From contig JAINDK010000054.1 in assembly GCA_019931185.1 (NCBI GenBank), positions 1 through 64,000 on the forward strand: 64,000 nucleotides of DNA, written 5' to 3'. Shown one piece after another: positions 1 to 8,706 of this stretch (the stretch's first letter is position 1; each line of letters starts with the position of its first letter). The notes beneath the pieces are model-generated. The model did not search any database, was not told the DNA's origin, and saw only the letters and a program-made list of their open reading frames with translations. The position numbers and the translations under genes were made by a program. The stretch is from Bryobacter sp. CoA8 C33. GTDB taxonomy: Bacteria; Acidobacteriota; Terriglobia; Bryobacterales; Bryobacteraceae.

Positions 1-135
1 TGCCGATTTCAACCCTTTCACGGGGGTCAGCAAACCATTGCCAGCCCGCTGCCGATCGATTCTGGGCCGTTTGTGGGCCAAGAATTTTCAACTCGTGAGG
101 CCGCTTTTCGAAACAGCGAGTTTTTCAACAAGTTC

Positions 136-1275
136 CTAGGGCTTCAGCCAGCGGTCGAACCAGGCGAAAGCCTCTTTTTGCATGTTGGCGTCGAACTTAT
201 GCGGACCATCGTAGAAACTGGCGCGGTAGCGGTCCGCCGCCCCGGCCTTGCGGTAAACCTCGGCCAGGATCCGGTCGGCACGCTCCATTTCGGGAAGAGT
301 GAAGAGGGTGTCCTGACGGTTGTTAAGCACCAGTACCGGGTTCGGGACATTGAGACCCAGGATCTCGGGATAGTCAAGCTCGGTGGCAATGCCGGGCACG
401 TAGCACATCCAAGTATGCGTGTAGGATTTGTGGAGCAAGTAGTCCCGCCAAGTGCACATCATGCCGACGCAGACCGAGCACTGAATCCGCTCATCAGTTC
501 CCGTGAGCATGACTGTGCGCAGACCACCACCAGACAGTCCAGCGCAACCAAGGCGCGTCGCATCGACCTCAGGCCGTGAGGCTAGATAGTCGAGAGCGCG
601 CTGGTCGTCATTGACAAAGACCCCAGGCCAGGTGTAGCCCGAACAGGCCAGACCCTTGGCGATCAGATGCTCGTGCGCGGCCGCAAACTGGTTGTAGCGG
701 GAGATTTCCTCATCCGCCTCGGGATTGGTCTCCAGTTGATTATTGCGGATGACGCCCGGCACGTCGGCCCAGCGGATGCGCCGGCTGCCGAAGGCGAAGG
801 TGTCATGGACCAGCACGGCATAACCGCGCCGGGCCAACTCGTTAGCCCAAGCCATGCCGCTGTAATAAACCTGCTGGTGGCGCACCATCGCCGGATGAGG
901 GTCATTGGTGATGCGCGTGATCTTGCGCAAACCAAAATACTTGTTGCCGCCGTGGTCATGCAGACCGACGACTCCTGGCATTTTTCCGGAGGCCCCGCGC
1001 GGCTTCAGCAGAACGGCTTCCGTCGGCGGGCCATAGGGGAGTTGCCACTCTAAATGCTCGATATCGACCCCGTCAAATGACATCTGGTGCTGCAAAATCG
1101 CCTGTGGCGCCGGCGAGGTGGGAGGACGGGACAGCAGCGTGTGAAAGCGGGCTCGCGCCACGGGGCGCCAAGCCGACAGATTCGTATACGCGGGATGGCG
1201 GAAGGAAAGCCGCGGCGGGTCCGCCACCGACTGAGCGAAGAAATCTCCATAAGCGCCAAGCAGATTCACGGGCAT
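136..1275 (-). CDS. Secreted-type or cytosolic alpha/beta hydrolase (dienelactone hydrolase / acetyl-xylan-esterase-like)
   Basis: An alpha/beta-hydrolase of about 379 residues. The nucleophile elbow is GLSGGG, the oxyanion region is GLHDHGG, and the Asp (NNRQDT) and His (DGPHKF) of the triad lie near the C-terminus in the expected order, so it should be an active esterase, peptidase or similar hydrolase. The substrate cannot be read from the sequence. The open frame extends 42 codons further upstream, into the 3' end of the histidine kinase gene. I place the start at the ATG at 1275 because the homology-like part begins there (MPVNLLGAYG), it lies just past the kinase stop, and a purine-rich AAGAGG precedes it, although very closely. 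It is probably co-transcribed with the kinase, about 20 bp downstream of it. Confidence 0.8.
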   Translation of the reverse strand: MPVNLLGAYGDFFAQSVADPPRLSFRHPAYTNLSAWRPVARARFHTLLSRPPTSPAPQAILQHQMSFDGVDIEHLEWQLPYGPPTEAVLLKPRGASGKMPGVVGLHDHGGNKYFGLRKITRITNDPHPAMVRHQQVYYSGMAWANELARRGYAVLVHDTFAFGSRRIRWADVPGVIRNNQLETNPEADEEISRYNQFAAAHEHLIAKGLACSGYTWPGVFVNDDQRALDYLASRPEVDATRLGCAGLSGGGLRTVMLTGTDERIQCSVCVGMMCTWRDYLLHKSYTHTWMCYVPGIATELDYPEILGLNVPNPVLVLNNRQDTLFTLPEMERADRILAEVYRKAGAADRYRASFYDGPHKFDANMQKEAFAWFDRWLKP

Positions 1276-1295
1276 GCCTCTTATGCTGTCAATAA

Positions 1296-3614
1296 TTAGG
1301 CTCTGCGCGCAAGCTCGAGAATCAGAGATTGCATCTTGTCGAGCAACTCGCTGGCATCGAGGGGCTTGGTGATGTAATCGTCCATGCCGGCGTTCAGACA
1401 AAGTTCACGGTCTCCGGCCATCGCATGCGCCGTCAAGGCCAGTATCGGAGTGTGGCGCCCCATGGCGGCGTCCCAAAGCCGGATGCGTCTGGTGGCCTCA
1501 TAGCCATCCATTTCCGGCATTTGCACGTCCATCAGAATAATGTCAAATCGGCCCTGGCGCACCTGTTCGAGCGCCGCTACTCCATTGACTGTTTCGACCA
1601 CTTTATGCCCCTGGCGGCTAAGGATGCTCGCGGCCACCAAGCGGTTCACCGCGTTATCTTCAGCCAGCAAAACCGTCCAATTCATTGGCGCCTCCGGCTT
1701 CTTGGCGACCGGATAGACCGCCTTGGACTCACCCGAGTCCTGACTCTGAATCAGCTTGAGCAGATCGGCTTCCAGGATCGGCTCCAACAGATACTCCGAG
1801 ATACCCAACAGTTGGCCTCGCGCTGACAACTCGTTGAGACGAAGAGAATCGGCCAACAGTACAGCCCGGCCTCGGCGCTGTTGGTGTTCCCAGAGTTCCG
1901 CCAGTCTCTCCAGGCCGAAGTCCGGATCCATCAGGAGAACATCAAAAGGCGTTTTCGGCTCAATCGCTGCTCTGGCCTCGGCAAGATCGGAGGCAAGCAC
2001 GGTGGCCACCCCGCGCGCGCGCAGCACACGTCCCAGAATCTCCCGGCCCGGTGCGCTTTTCTTCAGCACCAGCACTCTCCAGATATGGTCCGGAATCACC
2101 GAATGCGTATCGGCCGAAGGCTCGACCTCGGCAAGGGGGAGAACAAACCAGAATCGGCTGCCGGATCCAAGCTTGCTCGCCATCGACATCACTCCCCCCA
2201 TCAGTTCCACCAGTTGCCGGGATATCGTCAGACCCAGGCCCGTTCCTCCAAATCGGCGCGTATGCGATCCGTCAGCTTGCTCGAAAGACTCGAAAACTCC
2301 GCGTTGCTTTTCCTCCGCAATGCCGATTCCCGTGTCCTCCACCTCAAAACGCAAACGGTTTCCCTGCAGCAGGACCTTGAGGGTGACCCGGCCCTCTAGC
2401 GTAAACTTCAGAGCATTGCTCAGCAGGTTCAATAACACCTGCCGGATGCGCAACGGGTCTCCCCGATAAACTAGAGCGGTTGCTGGATCAATCTCACACA
2501 ACAACTCCAACCGCTTCTCACTTGCCTGCAAAGCCACGCTGCGTATCGTGTCTCCCACCACCTCGCGCAACAAAAACGGCACTTCATCAATTTGCATTTT
2601 GCCCGCTTCAATCTTCGAAAAATCAAGAATGTCATTGATGATCACCAGCAACGACTCGGCCGAGGAGCGGGCTGTATTCAGGTATTCACGTTGTTCGGCG
2701 GTCAGTTTTGTGTCGAGCGCCAGCTCGATCATTCCCGAAACGCCATTCATTGGCGTACGAATCTCGTGGCTCATGTTTGCCAGAAAATCGCTTTTCAGGC
2801 GCGCCGCAACCTCGGCCCGTTCCTTGGCTTGCCGCAATTCACGGTTCGTTTCCCGCAATTTGCTCGTCTGCGCCGCTACTTCTTCCTCGAGCTGCAACCG
2901 GTGGATCGCCAATTGCTCATCCCGCAGTGAGATGTGCTCCAGCATGCCATTGAACGAAGTCATCAAGTGGCCCAGTTCGTCGTGGCGCTGATGCTCAATG
3001 CGCAGACCGAAATCCTCCGAGCGCGTGATCCGCGCGGCCAGATTCGCCAGATCCAGAATCGGCTGTGAAATCAGCCGCTGCAGCCGCCACGCCAGTATCC
3101 AGGACACGCATAGGGAGGCCGCCAAGACAGCCAGCGTAACCGACAAATAGCGCGAGGCCAGCGCATGCCAGTTCTCCAGACTCGCCTCGAGGTGCAGGGA
3201 ACCCACGGTCTCATTTTCAAGCCGGATCGGAGCGGCCACCTCCAGCCTTTCCCCCTCCCAGGCCCCTTTCTCCGATTCCAGTGGCCTGCTAAACCGGGCC
3301 AGAACTCGGCCGCGGAGGTCCACAACACGCGCGGCAGCCACTTGCGGATTCGGATGCAACGCGCGGAGCGTGTCCTCAAGGACCCGGATGTCGTTCAGGC
3401 TCAAAGCGGCCGATGAGTTTTCAGCCAGTACGCTGGCCAATACGGATAACTCAGCACCCGTGCGCTGCCGGGCCGCGACCACCTCCACGGCGGTAAACGC
3501 AAAGCCGGCCAGAATCAGCGCCACCGCCGACGAGGCCAGCATGACCAGCCCCAGTTTTCCCGACAAGGGAAGGTGGCTGAATTTCTGCTGCAGGGCGACT
3601 CGAAACCGTTTCAT
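1296..3614 (-). CDS. Hybrid sensor histidine kinase with pseudo-receiver and true receiver domain
   Basis: A 772-residue inner-membrane hybrid kinase. Visible order: TM1 (about 20-47), periplasmic sensor segment, TM2 (about 157-177), HAMP (about 178-232), coiled coil, HisKA with phospho-acceptor His283 in [10 protein letters not shown], HATPase_c with DTGIGI and GGTGLGL boxes, then two receiver-like regions. The first (about 510-625) lacks the acidic pocket (VLVLKKS where DD is usual) and the conserved Lys, so it is probably a pseudo-receiver. The second (about 645-765) is complete, with acidic pair AEDN, Asp696 in [11 protein letters not shown] and KPLD. The architecture resembles BarA/GacS-type kinases. 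No His-phosphotransfer domain follows, so a separate partner is likely. Its start codon overlaps the stop of the upstream YfiR-like gene (ATGA), which implies coupled translation. Confidence 0.92.
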   Translation of the reverse strand: MKRFRVALQQKFSHLPLSGKLGLVMLASSAVALILAGFAFTAVEVVAARQRTGAELSVLASVLAENSSAALSLNDIRVLEDTLRALHPNPQVAAARVVDLRGRVLARFSRPLESEKGAWEGERLEVAAPIRLENETVGSLHLEASLENWHALASRYLSVTLAVLAASLCVSWILAWRLQRLISQPILDLANLAARITRSEDFGLRIEHQRHDELGHLMTSFNGMLEHISLRDEQLAIHRLQLEEEVAAQTSKLRETNRELRQAKERAEVAARLKSDFLANMSHEIRTPMNGVSGMIELALDTKLTAEQREYLNTARSSAESLLVIINDILDFSKIEAGKMQIDEVPFLLREVVGDTIRSVALQASEKRLELLCEIDPATALVYRGDPLRIRQVLLNLLSNALKFTLEGRVTLKVLLQGNRLRFEVEDTGIGIAEEKQRGVFESFEQADGSHTRRFGGTGLGLTISRQLVELMGGVMSMASKLGSGSRFWFVLPLAEVEPSADTHSVIPDHIWRVLVLKKSAPGREILGRVLRARGVATVLASDLAEARAAIEPKTPFDVLLMDPDFGLERLAELWEHQQRRGRAVLLADSLRLNELSARGQLLGISEYLLEPILEADLLKLIQSQDSGESKAVYPVAKKPEAPMNWTVLLAEDNAVNRLVAASILSRQGHKVVETVNGVAALEQVRQGRFDIILMDVQMPEMDGYEATRRIRLWDAAMGRHTPILALTAHAMAGDRELCLNAGMDDYITKPLDASELLDKMQSLILELARRA

Positions 3615-4273
3615 GGCTTTTGCCTCACGGAGGCAGGGTCCCGAATGGTGTAGCCAAGGCGCAGGAGCTTGGAGCTGATATCCAGGCCAGCCTGAGATAG
3701 CGCACTCAAGTTGACCTCGAAGCTGAGATGGCCGTCTTCCTCAAACAACCGGACGATTCCCCCCGCTGGTAGAAAGCGAGGCGACTCTCCCATGGTCAGC
3801 ACCGCCCCCTCCCGCGCCGCTGCCAGATACTCCTTGAGTTTCTTTTTCTCCAGAGTTCCCGCATAGAGCATCTGGAATGAGCGTAGTTCCCCCGCGCTGC
3901 GCGGACTGCGAACCTGAATTACCCGTCCCTGAATTGACTTGCCCGCCGTAATCCGGCCCAGGGCCTCCAGTAATCCATCATCTCCAAGCACTCCGATTGT
4001 AAGCGGTGTCTCCAAGCTGGCCGAAGGCCAGTTTGTAAAACGGGCGAAGCTCATGACCAGCGCCGCCTTCAAATCATCCTCTCGCGTTCTCAGTCCACTC
4101 ACGCTGACCGCACTAGCCACGATCGCCAGGCAGCCCAGGATCCTCCTCCGCCAAGCGTGCGGGATTGTTGGCCGACACGGCTTCCCCCGCCAGCAGAATC
4201 CTGGCTTCAATAATCGCACGACCCGATTCAAATCGTGCGCTCCGACACCTGAACGGCAAACCCTGGGTGACAT
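3611..4273 (-). CDS. YfiR-like periplasmic protein (DUF4154)
   Basis: The C-terminal 180 residues match the YfiR/DUF4154 pattern: [16 protein letters not shown], a TIGVLG strand, the linker GKSIQGR, then a second half ending [20 protein letters not shown]. YfiR-type proteins are small periplasmic modulators, often encoded beside a membrane sensor. Here the partner is the hybrid kinase, whose ATG overlaps this stop codon. A hydrophobic export segment ([14 protein letters not shown]) precedes the domain. The start is uncertain. An ATG at 4273 gives an unusually long N-tail. A GGAGGAGG at 4142-4149, shortly before a CTG codon at 4138, could instead mark a non-canonical start directly at the signal peptide. 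The frame remains open to a GTG at 4435. Confidence 0.7.
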   Translation of the reverse strand: MSPRVCRSGVGAHDLNRVVRLLKPGFCWRGKPCRPTIPHAWRRRILGCLAIVASAVSVSGLRTREDDLKAALVMSFARFTNWPSASLETPLTIGVLGDDGLLEALGRITAGKSIQGRVIQVRSPRSAGELRSFQMLYAGTLEKKKLKEYLAAAREGAVLTMGESPRFLPAGGIVRLFEEDGHLSFEVNLSALSQAGLDISSKLLRLGYTIRDPASVRQKP

Positions 4274-4484
4274 CGCCACAGAGGCTGCGCCCAGCAAGAA
4301 CCGGATTCGTCCCCGGCTTTCCCATCCGCAAGGGAGGCTCTTCCCCCGGATGCGAAGAACTGCTGCCCGCCAAGCCATGCGGAATGAGGGGCACAAGCGA
4401 GACGGTAAAGATCTTTGTAGTGCAACATTGGCCACCGTGGAATCTATCCTTAGCAGATCGGTTCCCTTCGCGATTGATCTCTTA

Positions 4485-4499
4485 CCGATAGCGTATCGG
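4485..4499. other. Small perfect inverted repeat downstream of ald
   Basis: CCGATA-GCG-TATCGG forms a 6-bp perfect stem in the gap between ald and the YfiR-like gene. No T-run follows on the minus strand, so it is not a convincing intrinsic terminator. It may be a weak 3'-end hairpin or a protein-binding site. The rest of the 4274-4527 gap shows nothing else I can support. Confidence 0.3.
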
Positions 4500-4527
4500 C
4501 GCTAGCGTTCGATGCTTGAAACAGAAG

Positions 4528-5640
4528 CTAAAGAATCGACTTCCTGTCCCGCCAAGCGCGATTTTGGCTTTCGGCGACAGCCGGATACGTGATCTCGCCC
4601 TGATATGTGTTGATTCCTTCAGCAATCGCCGGGGAATCGAGCGCCGCCTGCCGCAGGCCCTTATCGGCAATCTGCAATAGATAAGGGATCGTCGCGTTGG
4701 TCAGACCAAAAGTTGAGGTGTGCGGAACGGCTGCCGGCATATTTGTGACGCAGTAGTGCAGTACTCCGTCGACATAGAAGACCGGGTTGGTGTGCGTGGT
4801 CGGATGGCTGGTTTCAAAGCAGCCGCCCTGATCTATGGCTACATCCACCATGACGCTGCCCTTCTTCATCGATTGCAGCATTTCGCGGCGCACCAGCTTC
4901 GGTGCGCTCGCTCCCGGCACCAGAACCGCGCCGATTACTAGGTCGGCCTGCCTTAGCGCCTCGCGAATCGTATAAACGTTGGAGGCCAGCGTCACCACCA
5001 AGCTGTTGTAGATATCGTCGATCTCGCGCAGCCGGTTGAGATTCTTGTCGATGATTGTGACATGGGCGCCGAGCCCGACGGCGATCTTCGCCGCCTGGTG
5101 TCCCACTACACCACCGCCCAATATCACGACATTGGCGGGCGCGACGCCGGGAATGCCTCCCAGCAGGATGCCACGCCCTCCGTTCGGCCCCTCGAGGTAT
5201 TGCGCGCCAATCTGAACGCTCATCCGCCCAGCTACTTCGCTCATCGGCGTGAGCAAAGGCAGGCTGCCGTCCTGTTCGCGGATCGTCTCGTAGGCTATTG
5301 CATTCACCCGGGTCCGAAGCAGCTCGCTCGTCAAATCCGGCAAGGGAGCCAGGTGCAGGTAAGTAAAAAGTCCAAGGCCAGCCCGAAAAAAAGCAGTCTC
5401 GGAAGGTTGAGGTTCCTTCACTTTCACAACCAGTTCTGCTTTCCCCCAAACCTCCGTGGCACTCGGCACAACCAGCGCCCCAGCCTCCTGGTACTCCTCA
5501 TCCGTTAGTGAACTCCCAAGCCCCGCACCGGATTCGACGTAAACTGTATGCCCATGCTCGACCAGAGTGGTGACTCCGCTGGGTACCAAACCAACACGAG
5601 TCTCATGATCCTTGATTTCTTTGGGAACGCCAATCACCAT
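4528..5640 (-). CDS. ald: Alanine dehydrogenase
   Basis: A 370-residue protein, full length for the family. It interconverts L-alanine and pyruvate plus ammonia with NAD+/NADH in the cytosol. The N-terminus carries the AlaDH/PNT signature ([20 protein letters not shown]), then the substrate-domain HLAPLPDL, the glycine-rich NAD-binding turn [10 protein letters not shown], and the C-terminal [10 protein letters not shown] typical of Ald rather than transhydrogenase alpha subunits. It lies 38 bp from the start-side neighbour and appears to be a single-gene unit. The identification is firm. Confidence 0.96.
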   Translation of the reverse strand: MVIGVPKEIKDHETRVGLVPSGVTTLVEHGHTVYVESGAGLGSSLTDEEYQEAGALVVPSATEVWGKAELVVKVKEPQPSETAFFRAGLGLFTYLHLAPLPDLTSELLRTRVNAIAYETIREQDGSLPLLTPMSEVAGRMSVQIGAQYLEGPNGGRGILLGGIPGVAPANVVILGGGVVGHQAAKIAVGLGAHVTIIDKNLNRLREIDDIYNSLVVTLASNVYTIREALRQADLVIGAVLVPGASAPKLVRREMLQSMKKGSVMVDVAIDQGGCFETSHPTTHTNPVFYVDGVLHYCVTNMPAAVPHTSTFGLTNATIPYLLQIADKGLRQAALDSPAIAEGINTYQGEITYPAVAESQNRAWRDRKSIL

Positions 5641-5679
5641 ACAACTGTTAGCCTAGCGGGAATTAGCCAGCCCCAGAAG

Positions 5680-6162
5680 TTAGTCTCGTTGCGGATCGTT
5701 CGGGCTCGACTGGTCGGCGCCAATGACGGAACCCGAATTCCCCGCCGGAATGGGAAGTGTAATGTTGGCGTCGTACTGCGGTCCTAGTCCGAGAGCGATC
5801 AGGCCACGGGAATCAATCTTGCCATCTGCTTTCCATGTCTGTTCGGTTTCGAATTTCTTGAGTGCTTCCACGCTTTGGGCGTTCCAGACGCCGGTTGCTT
5901 CCCCTTGCAAGTAACCCCGTTCAATCAGCGCCTGTTGCACCAAACGGATCCGCTCGGCCGAGGGCGCTAATGGCGCGCTCGGGCGCCGATACAGCGGACG
6001 TTGGTAAGAAACTCTTCGTCCTGAATGGCTCGACTTGGCTGTAGCTCTCGCCTTTGTGGCGGACTGCTTTGCCCGAGCGGGCGAGGCGGAGCTTGCTCCT
6101 GCCGCCAAGGAACTGAGAAGCACAAAAAAAGCCAAGGTTGTTGCAATTCGAGCAGTCAACAT
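5680..6162 (-). CDS. Secreted peptidoglycan-binding domain protein
   Basis: A 160-residue protein with an N-terminal signal peptide (hydrophobic TTLAFFVLLSSLAAG), a basic Ser/Ala/Arg-rich linker (about 28-65), then one PG_binding_1 domain at about 70-135 (RLVQQALIERGYLQGEATG, with the usual ALKKFE). A short Asn/Ser/Pro tail follows. The domain typically anchors exported proteins to cell-wall peptidoglycan. No catalytic domain is present, so its role is structural or unknown. Confidence 0.8.
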   Translation of the reverse strand: MLTARIATTLAFFVLLSSLAAGASSASPARAKQSATKARATAKSSHSGRRVSYQRPLYRRPSAPLAPSAERIRLVQQALIERGYLQGEATGVWNAQSVEALKKFETEQTWKADGKIDSRGLIALGLGPQYDANITLPIPAGNSGSVIGADQSSPNDPQRD

Positions 6163-6182
6163 TCACTTCCTACATTACATAA

Positions 6183-6209
6183 TATCGGGCGTAAGCGATA
6201 CGCCCGATA
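6183..6209. terminator. Intercistronic 11-bp perfect hairpin between mscL and the peptidoglycan-binding gene
   Basis: TATCGGGCGTA and TACGCCCGATA form an 11-bp perfect stem around a 5-nt loop. On the plus strand an AGGG and five T residues follow. On the minus strand, the direction of the flanking genes, the following bases are not T-rich. It probably separates mscL from the next gene as a 3'-end or processing hairpin. True intrinsic termination in the gene direction is uncertain. Confidence 0.45.
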
Positions 6210-6239
6210 GGGTTTTTCGACTCTCGCTCTCGCAATCGG

Positions 6240-6587
6240 TCAGGCAGCTGGCTGTTTGCGCAGCCGGTTGATCTGCTTGACCACAAGGAAAATCGTAAAG
6301 GCAATAATCAGAAACTCAAGCGTCGTTTGGATGAAATTACCATAGGCAACCACCGCCGCCCCCGCCTTCTGCGCTTCATCGAGAGTTTTCACGTCCTTGT
6401 CGCTCAGATTCAAGAACAAATCCTTGAACGCGACTTTTGCCGTCAGCAAACTAATGGGCGGCATGATGATGTCATTGACCAGTGAAGTCGTGATCTTCCC
6501 GAAGGCGCCTCCAATTACGACGCCGACGGCGAGGTCGAGAACATTACCGGACACAGCGAACGTCTTGAATTCATCCAGCATGGACAT
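6240..6587 (-). CDS. mscL: Large-conductance mechanosensitive channel MscL
   Basis: A 115-residue inner-membrane channel that opens under membrane tension to release solutes on osmotic downshock. It shows the MscL N-terminal helix and TM1 ([20 protein letters not shown], then [10 protein letters not shown]), a short periplasmic loop, and TM2 ([18 protein letters not shown]). It is slightly shorter than the E. coli protein (136 residues), mainly through a short loop and C-terminal helix, within the normal family range. It lies 24 bp downstream of the LolA-like gene and is probably in the same transcript. Confidence 0.96.
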   Translation of the reverse strand: MSMLDEFKTFAVSGNVLDLAVGVVIGGAFGKITTSLVNDIIMPPISLLTAKVAFKDLFLNLSDKDVKTLDEAQKAGAAVVAYGNFIQTTLEFLIIAFTIFLVVKQINRLRKQPAA

Positions 6588-6611
6588 GGGACAGTTTCCT
6601 TTCGTGTGCGC

Positions 6612-7382
6612 TCAGGGCTTGGTGGGCTTCGGTTTCTCCTCCACCACATCGCCGAACTTGATGTCCGACTCGGCGCCAAAACGCTTGTAGTCCTGATACT
6701 TTATCGTTAACTTGATCGGAATTGCACCGGTTTCGAAAACAAGAGTGTCGGTTGAACTTGTGTAGGTTGGAAACCAGTACTTGCCATCGACCTGCTCGCG
6801 ATAGGTTTCGAACTTCGGATACTGGCTGCTGGCATTGCGTTTTTTTCCCATGGGACGCCCGTAGGTCTTCACGATTTGCAGTTCCTGATCATCCACCCAG
6901 GCAACGCCGGAAAAATAGCGCCTGCCCGGCTCCACCCGCTTCGGCTTGATGGCGAACACGTAGCAGGGGACTTCATCGACCACTTCATGGCCAAGGTAGC
7001 GGACGTGGTAGCTGTCGAGGTCTTCGCTGGTCAGCACGAACGGCAATGTGTCACGCATATCCTGCAGGTCTTCGGGCTCTAGAATCAGGTTCTGCAAGGA
7101 TTGCGGGGGCGCATACACAACCTTTTCCGTGCGCTTGCCCTCGATAAACACCCAGTCAGCCGTCATTTCAAACTTGCCGATGACGCGTTTGCGCGAAGGG
7201 TCCATTTCCTGCATTCGCGTCACTTGGCGGTAGATGTAATTCATCCGGGCGCGCGCGAACTCGCTCTCCTTTTGAGCGAATTTCTTGATGATCAGCTCAA
7301 TTTCCTCCGGGGACGGATCCTTGAGCGTAACGGCGGCCGGCAGCATGAGCGCCCAGACCGCGAGCAAAGTGAGAAGTTTCAT
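6612..7382 (-). CDS. Outer-membrane lipoprotein-sorting (LolA-like) secreted protein
   Basis: A 256-residue protein with a signal peptide (MKLLTLLAVWALMLPAA) and a single alpha/beta domain resembling the LolA/LppX clamp fold: repeated beta strands, a conserved YLGHEVVDEVPCYVF segment and a GVAWVDDQELQIVKT strand. Such proteins bind lipid or lipoprotein in the periplasm. The exact ligand is unknown and the call is by fold-like pattern only. The gene starts 6 bp after the acyl-CoA dehydrogenase stop, so it is co-transcribed with it. Confidence 0.6.
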   Translation of the reverse strand: MKLLTLLAVWALMLPAAVTLKDPSPEEIELIIKKFAQKESEFARARMNYIYRQVTRMQEMDPSRKRVIGKFEMTADWVFIEGKRTEKVVYAPPQSLQNLILEPEDLQDMRDTLPFVLTSEDLDSYHVRYLGHEVVDEVPCYVFAIKPKRVEPGRRYFSGVAWVDDQELQIVKTYGRPMGKKRNASSQYPKFETYREQVDGKYWFPTYTSSTDTLVFETGAIPIKLTIKYQDYKRFGAESDIKFGDVVEEKPKPTKP

Positions 7383-7388
7383 GTTGGC

Positions 7389-8543
7389 TTACCTCAGAAG
7401 ATGTTTGGCGATGACGATGCGTTGCATGTTGCTGGTGCCCTCGTAGATCCGTCCGATCTTGGCATCCCGATACAGTTTTTCCACGGGATAATCTCGTGAG
7501 AACCCCACGCCGCCGAGAATTTCGATGGCCCGGCTGGCTACATTTTCGGCAATCACCGAGGCGTGATACTTGGCCATGGCGGCTTGGTGCACAAAATCCT
7601 GACCGGCGTCGCGCAAGCGGGCGGCATTGTACACAAGCAGACGGGCGCATTCGATTTCCACCGCGCACTCGGCGAGCGCGAACTGCACGCCTTGGAAGTT
7701 GCCAATCGCTTGGCCGAATTGCTTGCGCTCCCGGGCATGCGAAAGAGCGTGGTTCAGAGCCCCCTGCGCCAAACCTACCATCTGCGCCCCTATGCCAATG
7801 CGCCCTTCGTTCAGAGTCTCGATAGCGACTTTGTAGCCTTTGCCTGGTTCCCCGAGAAGATCCGCCTCCGTGACGGTTACCCCCGCCAAGTTCAACTCGC
7901 AGGTAGAAGACGCCCGGATTCCCAGCTTATCCTCCTTCTTGCCCAGCGTGAGGCCCGGCGCCGAGCGCGGCACGAGAAAACAGGCAATACCGCGGTGGCC
8001 AAGCGAGCGGTCGATCGTGGCGAAGACGAGAAACAGTCCAGCTTCGGCGGCGTTTGTTATCCACAGCTTCTGACCGTTGAGCACCCAGCCGTCCGCTGCC
8101 GCCGTGGCCGTCGTCGTCAGGGAAAACGCGTCACTGCCCGCCCCGGCTTCGCTCAAAGCATAGCTGCCCACCGTGTCGCGGGCCAGTTGCGGCAGCCATT
8201 GCCGCTTTTGCGCCGGTGTGCCCCAGTGCCGAATGGCATTGTTGACCAGCGTGTTCTGCACGTCCACGCAAACGCTCACCGACGGATCCACCACAGCCAA
8301 CTCCTCGATCAGCAAAACGCTATCGAAAAAACTGCCGCCCTGTCCGCCATACTCCTCCGCGATATCGATGCCCATGAAGCCCTGCGCAAACAGTTGCCTG
8401 AGCAGCGCCGCGTCCAGTTTGGCTTCGTCATCCATACGCCGGACCAGCGGGGCGATCTCCGCCCGAGCGAAGTCTCGGACCAGGTCGCGAAACTCAGATT
8501 CCTCTTCGGATAGTACGGAAAGCGGCTGCATGTCTGCTCCCAT
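7389..8543 (-). CDS. Acyl-CoA dehydrogenase (short/branched-chain type)
   Basis: A flavoenzyme of about 384 residues introducing a trans-2,3 double bond into short- or branched-chain acyl-CoA in beta-oxidation or branched amino-acid degradation. Family signatures are visible: SEAGAGSDAFSL and LWITNAAEAG in the middle domain, RKQFGQAIGNFQGVQF, and the C-terminal ILGGVGFSRDYPVEKLYRDA. The catalytic Glu lies in IYEGTSNMQR, the position used by short-chain ACADs. I place the start at the ATG at 8543, which has GGAG seven bases upstream. A second ATG at 8531 also has a GGGAG. The annotated frame could begin at a GTG at 8558. No electron-transfer flavoprotein gene is nearby. Confidence 0.93.
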   Translation of the reverse strand: MGADMQPLSVLSEEESEFRDLVRDFARAEIAPLVRRMDDEAKLDAALLRQLFAQGFMGIDIAEEYGGQGGSFFDSVLLIEELAVVDPSVSVCVDVQNTLVNNAIRHWGTPAQKRQWLPQLARDTVGSYALSEAGAGSDAFSLTTTATAAADGWVLNGQKLWITNAAEAGLFLVFATIDRSLGHRGIACFLVPRSAPGLTLGKKEDKLGIRASSTCELNLAGVTVTEADLLGEPGKGYKVAIETLNEGRIGIGAQMVGLAQGALNHALSHARERKQFGQAIGNFQGVQFALAECAVEIECARLLVYNAARLRDAGQDFVHQAAMAKYHASVIAENVASRAIEILGGVGFSRDYPVEKLYRDAKIGRIYEGTSNMQRIVIAKHLLR

Positions 8544-8559
8544 ACTAACGCTCCGCACT

Positions 8560-8610
8560 GTCCGCGGACGCGACCGCCGTCCCAGAACCGGACACTCGCC
8601 GCCCGGTCCG
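8560..8610. promoter_or_regulatory. Candidate activator-binding palindromes upstream of the sigma-54-like promoter
   Basis: Two related inverted repeats sit 60-110 bp upstream of the -24 element: a perfect GTCCGCGGAC at 8560-8569, and a CGGAC...GTCCG pair with a 12-bp spacer at 8589-8610. Position, symmetry and shared half-site fit upstream activating sequences for an NtrC-type regulator, plausibly the one encoded at 10907. This is inference from symmetry only. Confidence 0.4.
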
Positions 8611-8670
8611 CCATGCCCGGAGAATTAGCTAAGTACTTCATTCACTAGCATTCCCGCAATCGAAACATTT

Positions 8671-8686
8671 TGGAGCGCTACTTGCA
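8671..8686 (+). promoter_or_regulatory. Sigma-54 (-24/-12) promoter
   Basis: TGGAGCGCTACTTGCA matches the sigma-54 consensus (TGGCAC-N5-TTGCA class) with invariant GG at 8672-8673 and GC at 8684-8685 separated by exactly 10 bases. A start point about 12 bases after the GC would give a very short leader before the ATG at 8707. It precedes an operon that itself encodes an NtrC-family activator, so autoregulation is likely. Confidence 0.75.
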
Positions 8687-8706
8687 TCTGTTCCTGTCGA
8701 AGAATT

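Noticed and set aside
1-135. Possible gene fragment at the left window edge
   Set aside because: No frame shows a credible product, and the open frame at 73-579 is a shadow of the hydrolase gene.
4113-4394. Possible small gene in another frame overlapping the YfiR-like N-terminus
   Set aside because: The translation has no recognised domain and begins at a GTG without a ribosome-binding site. I kept only the uncertainty about the YfiR start.
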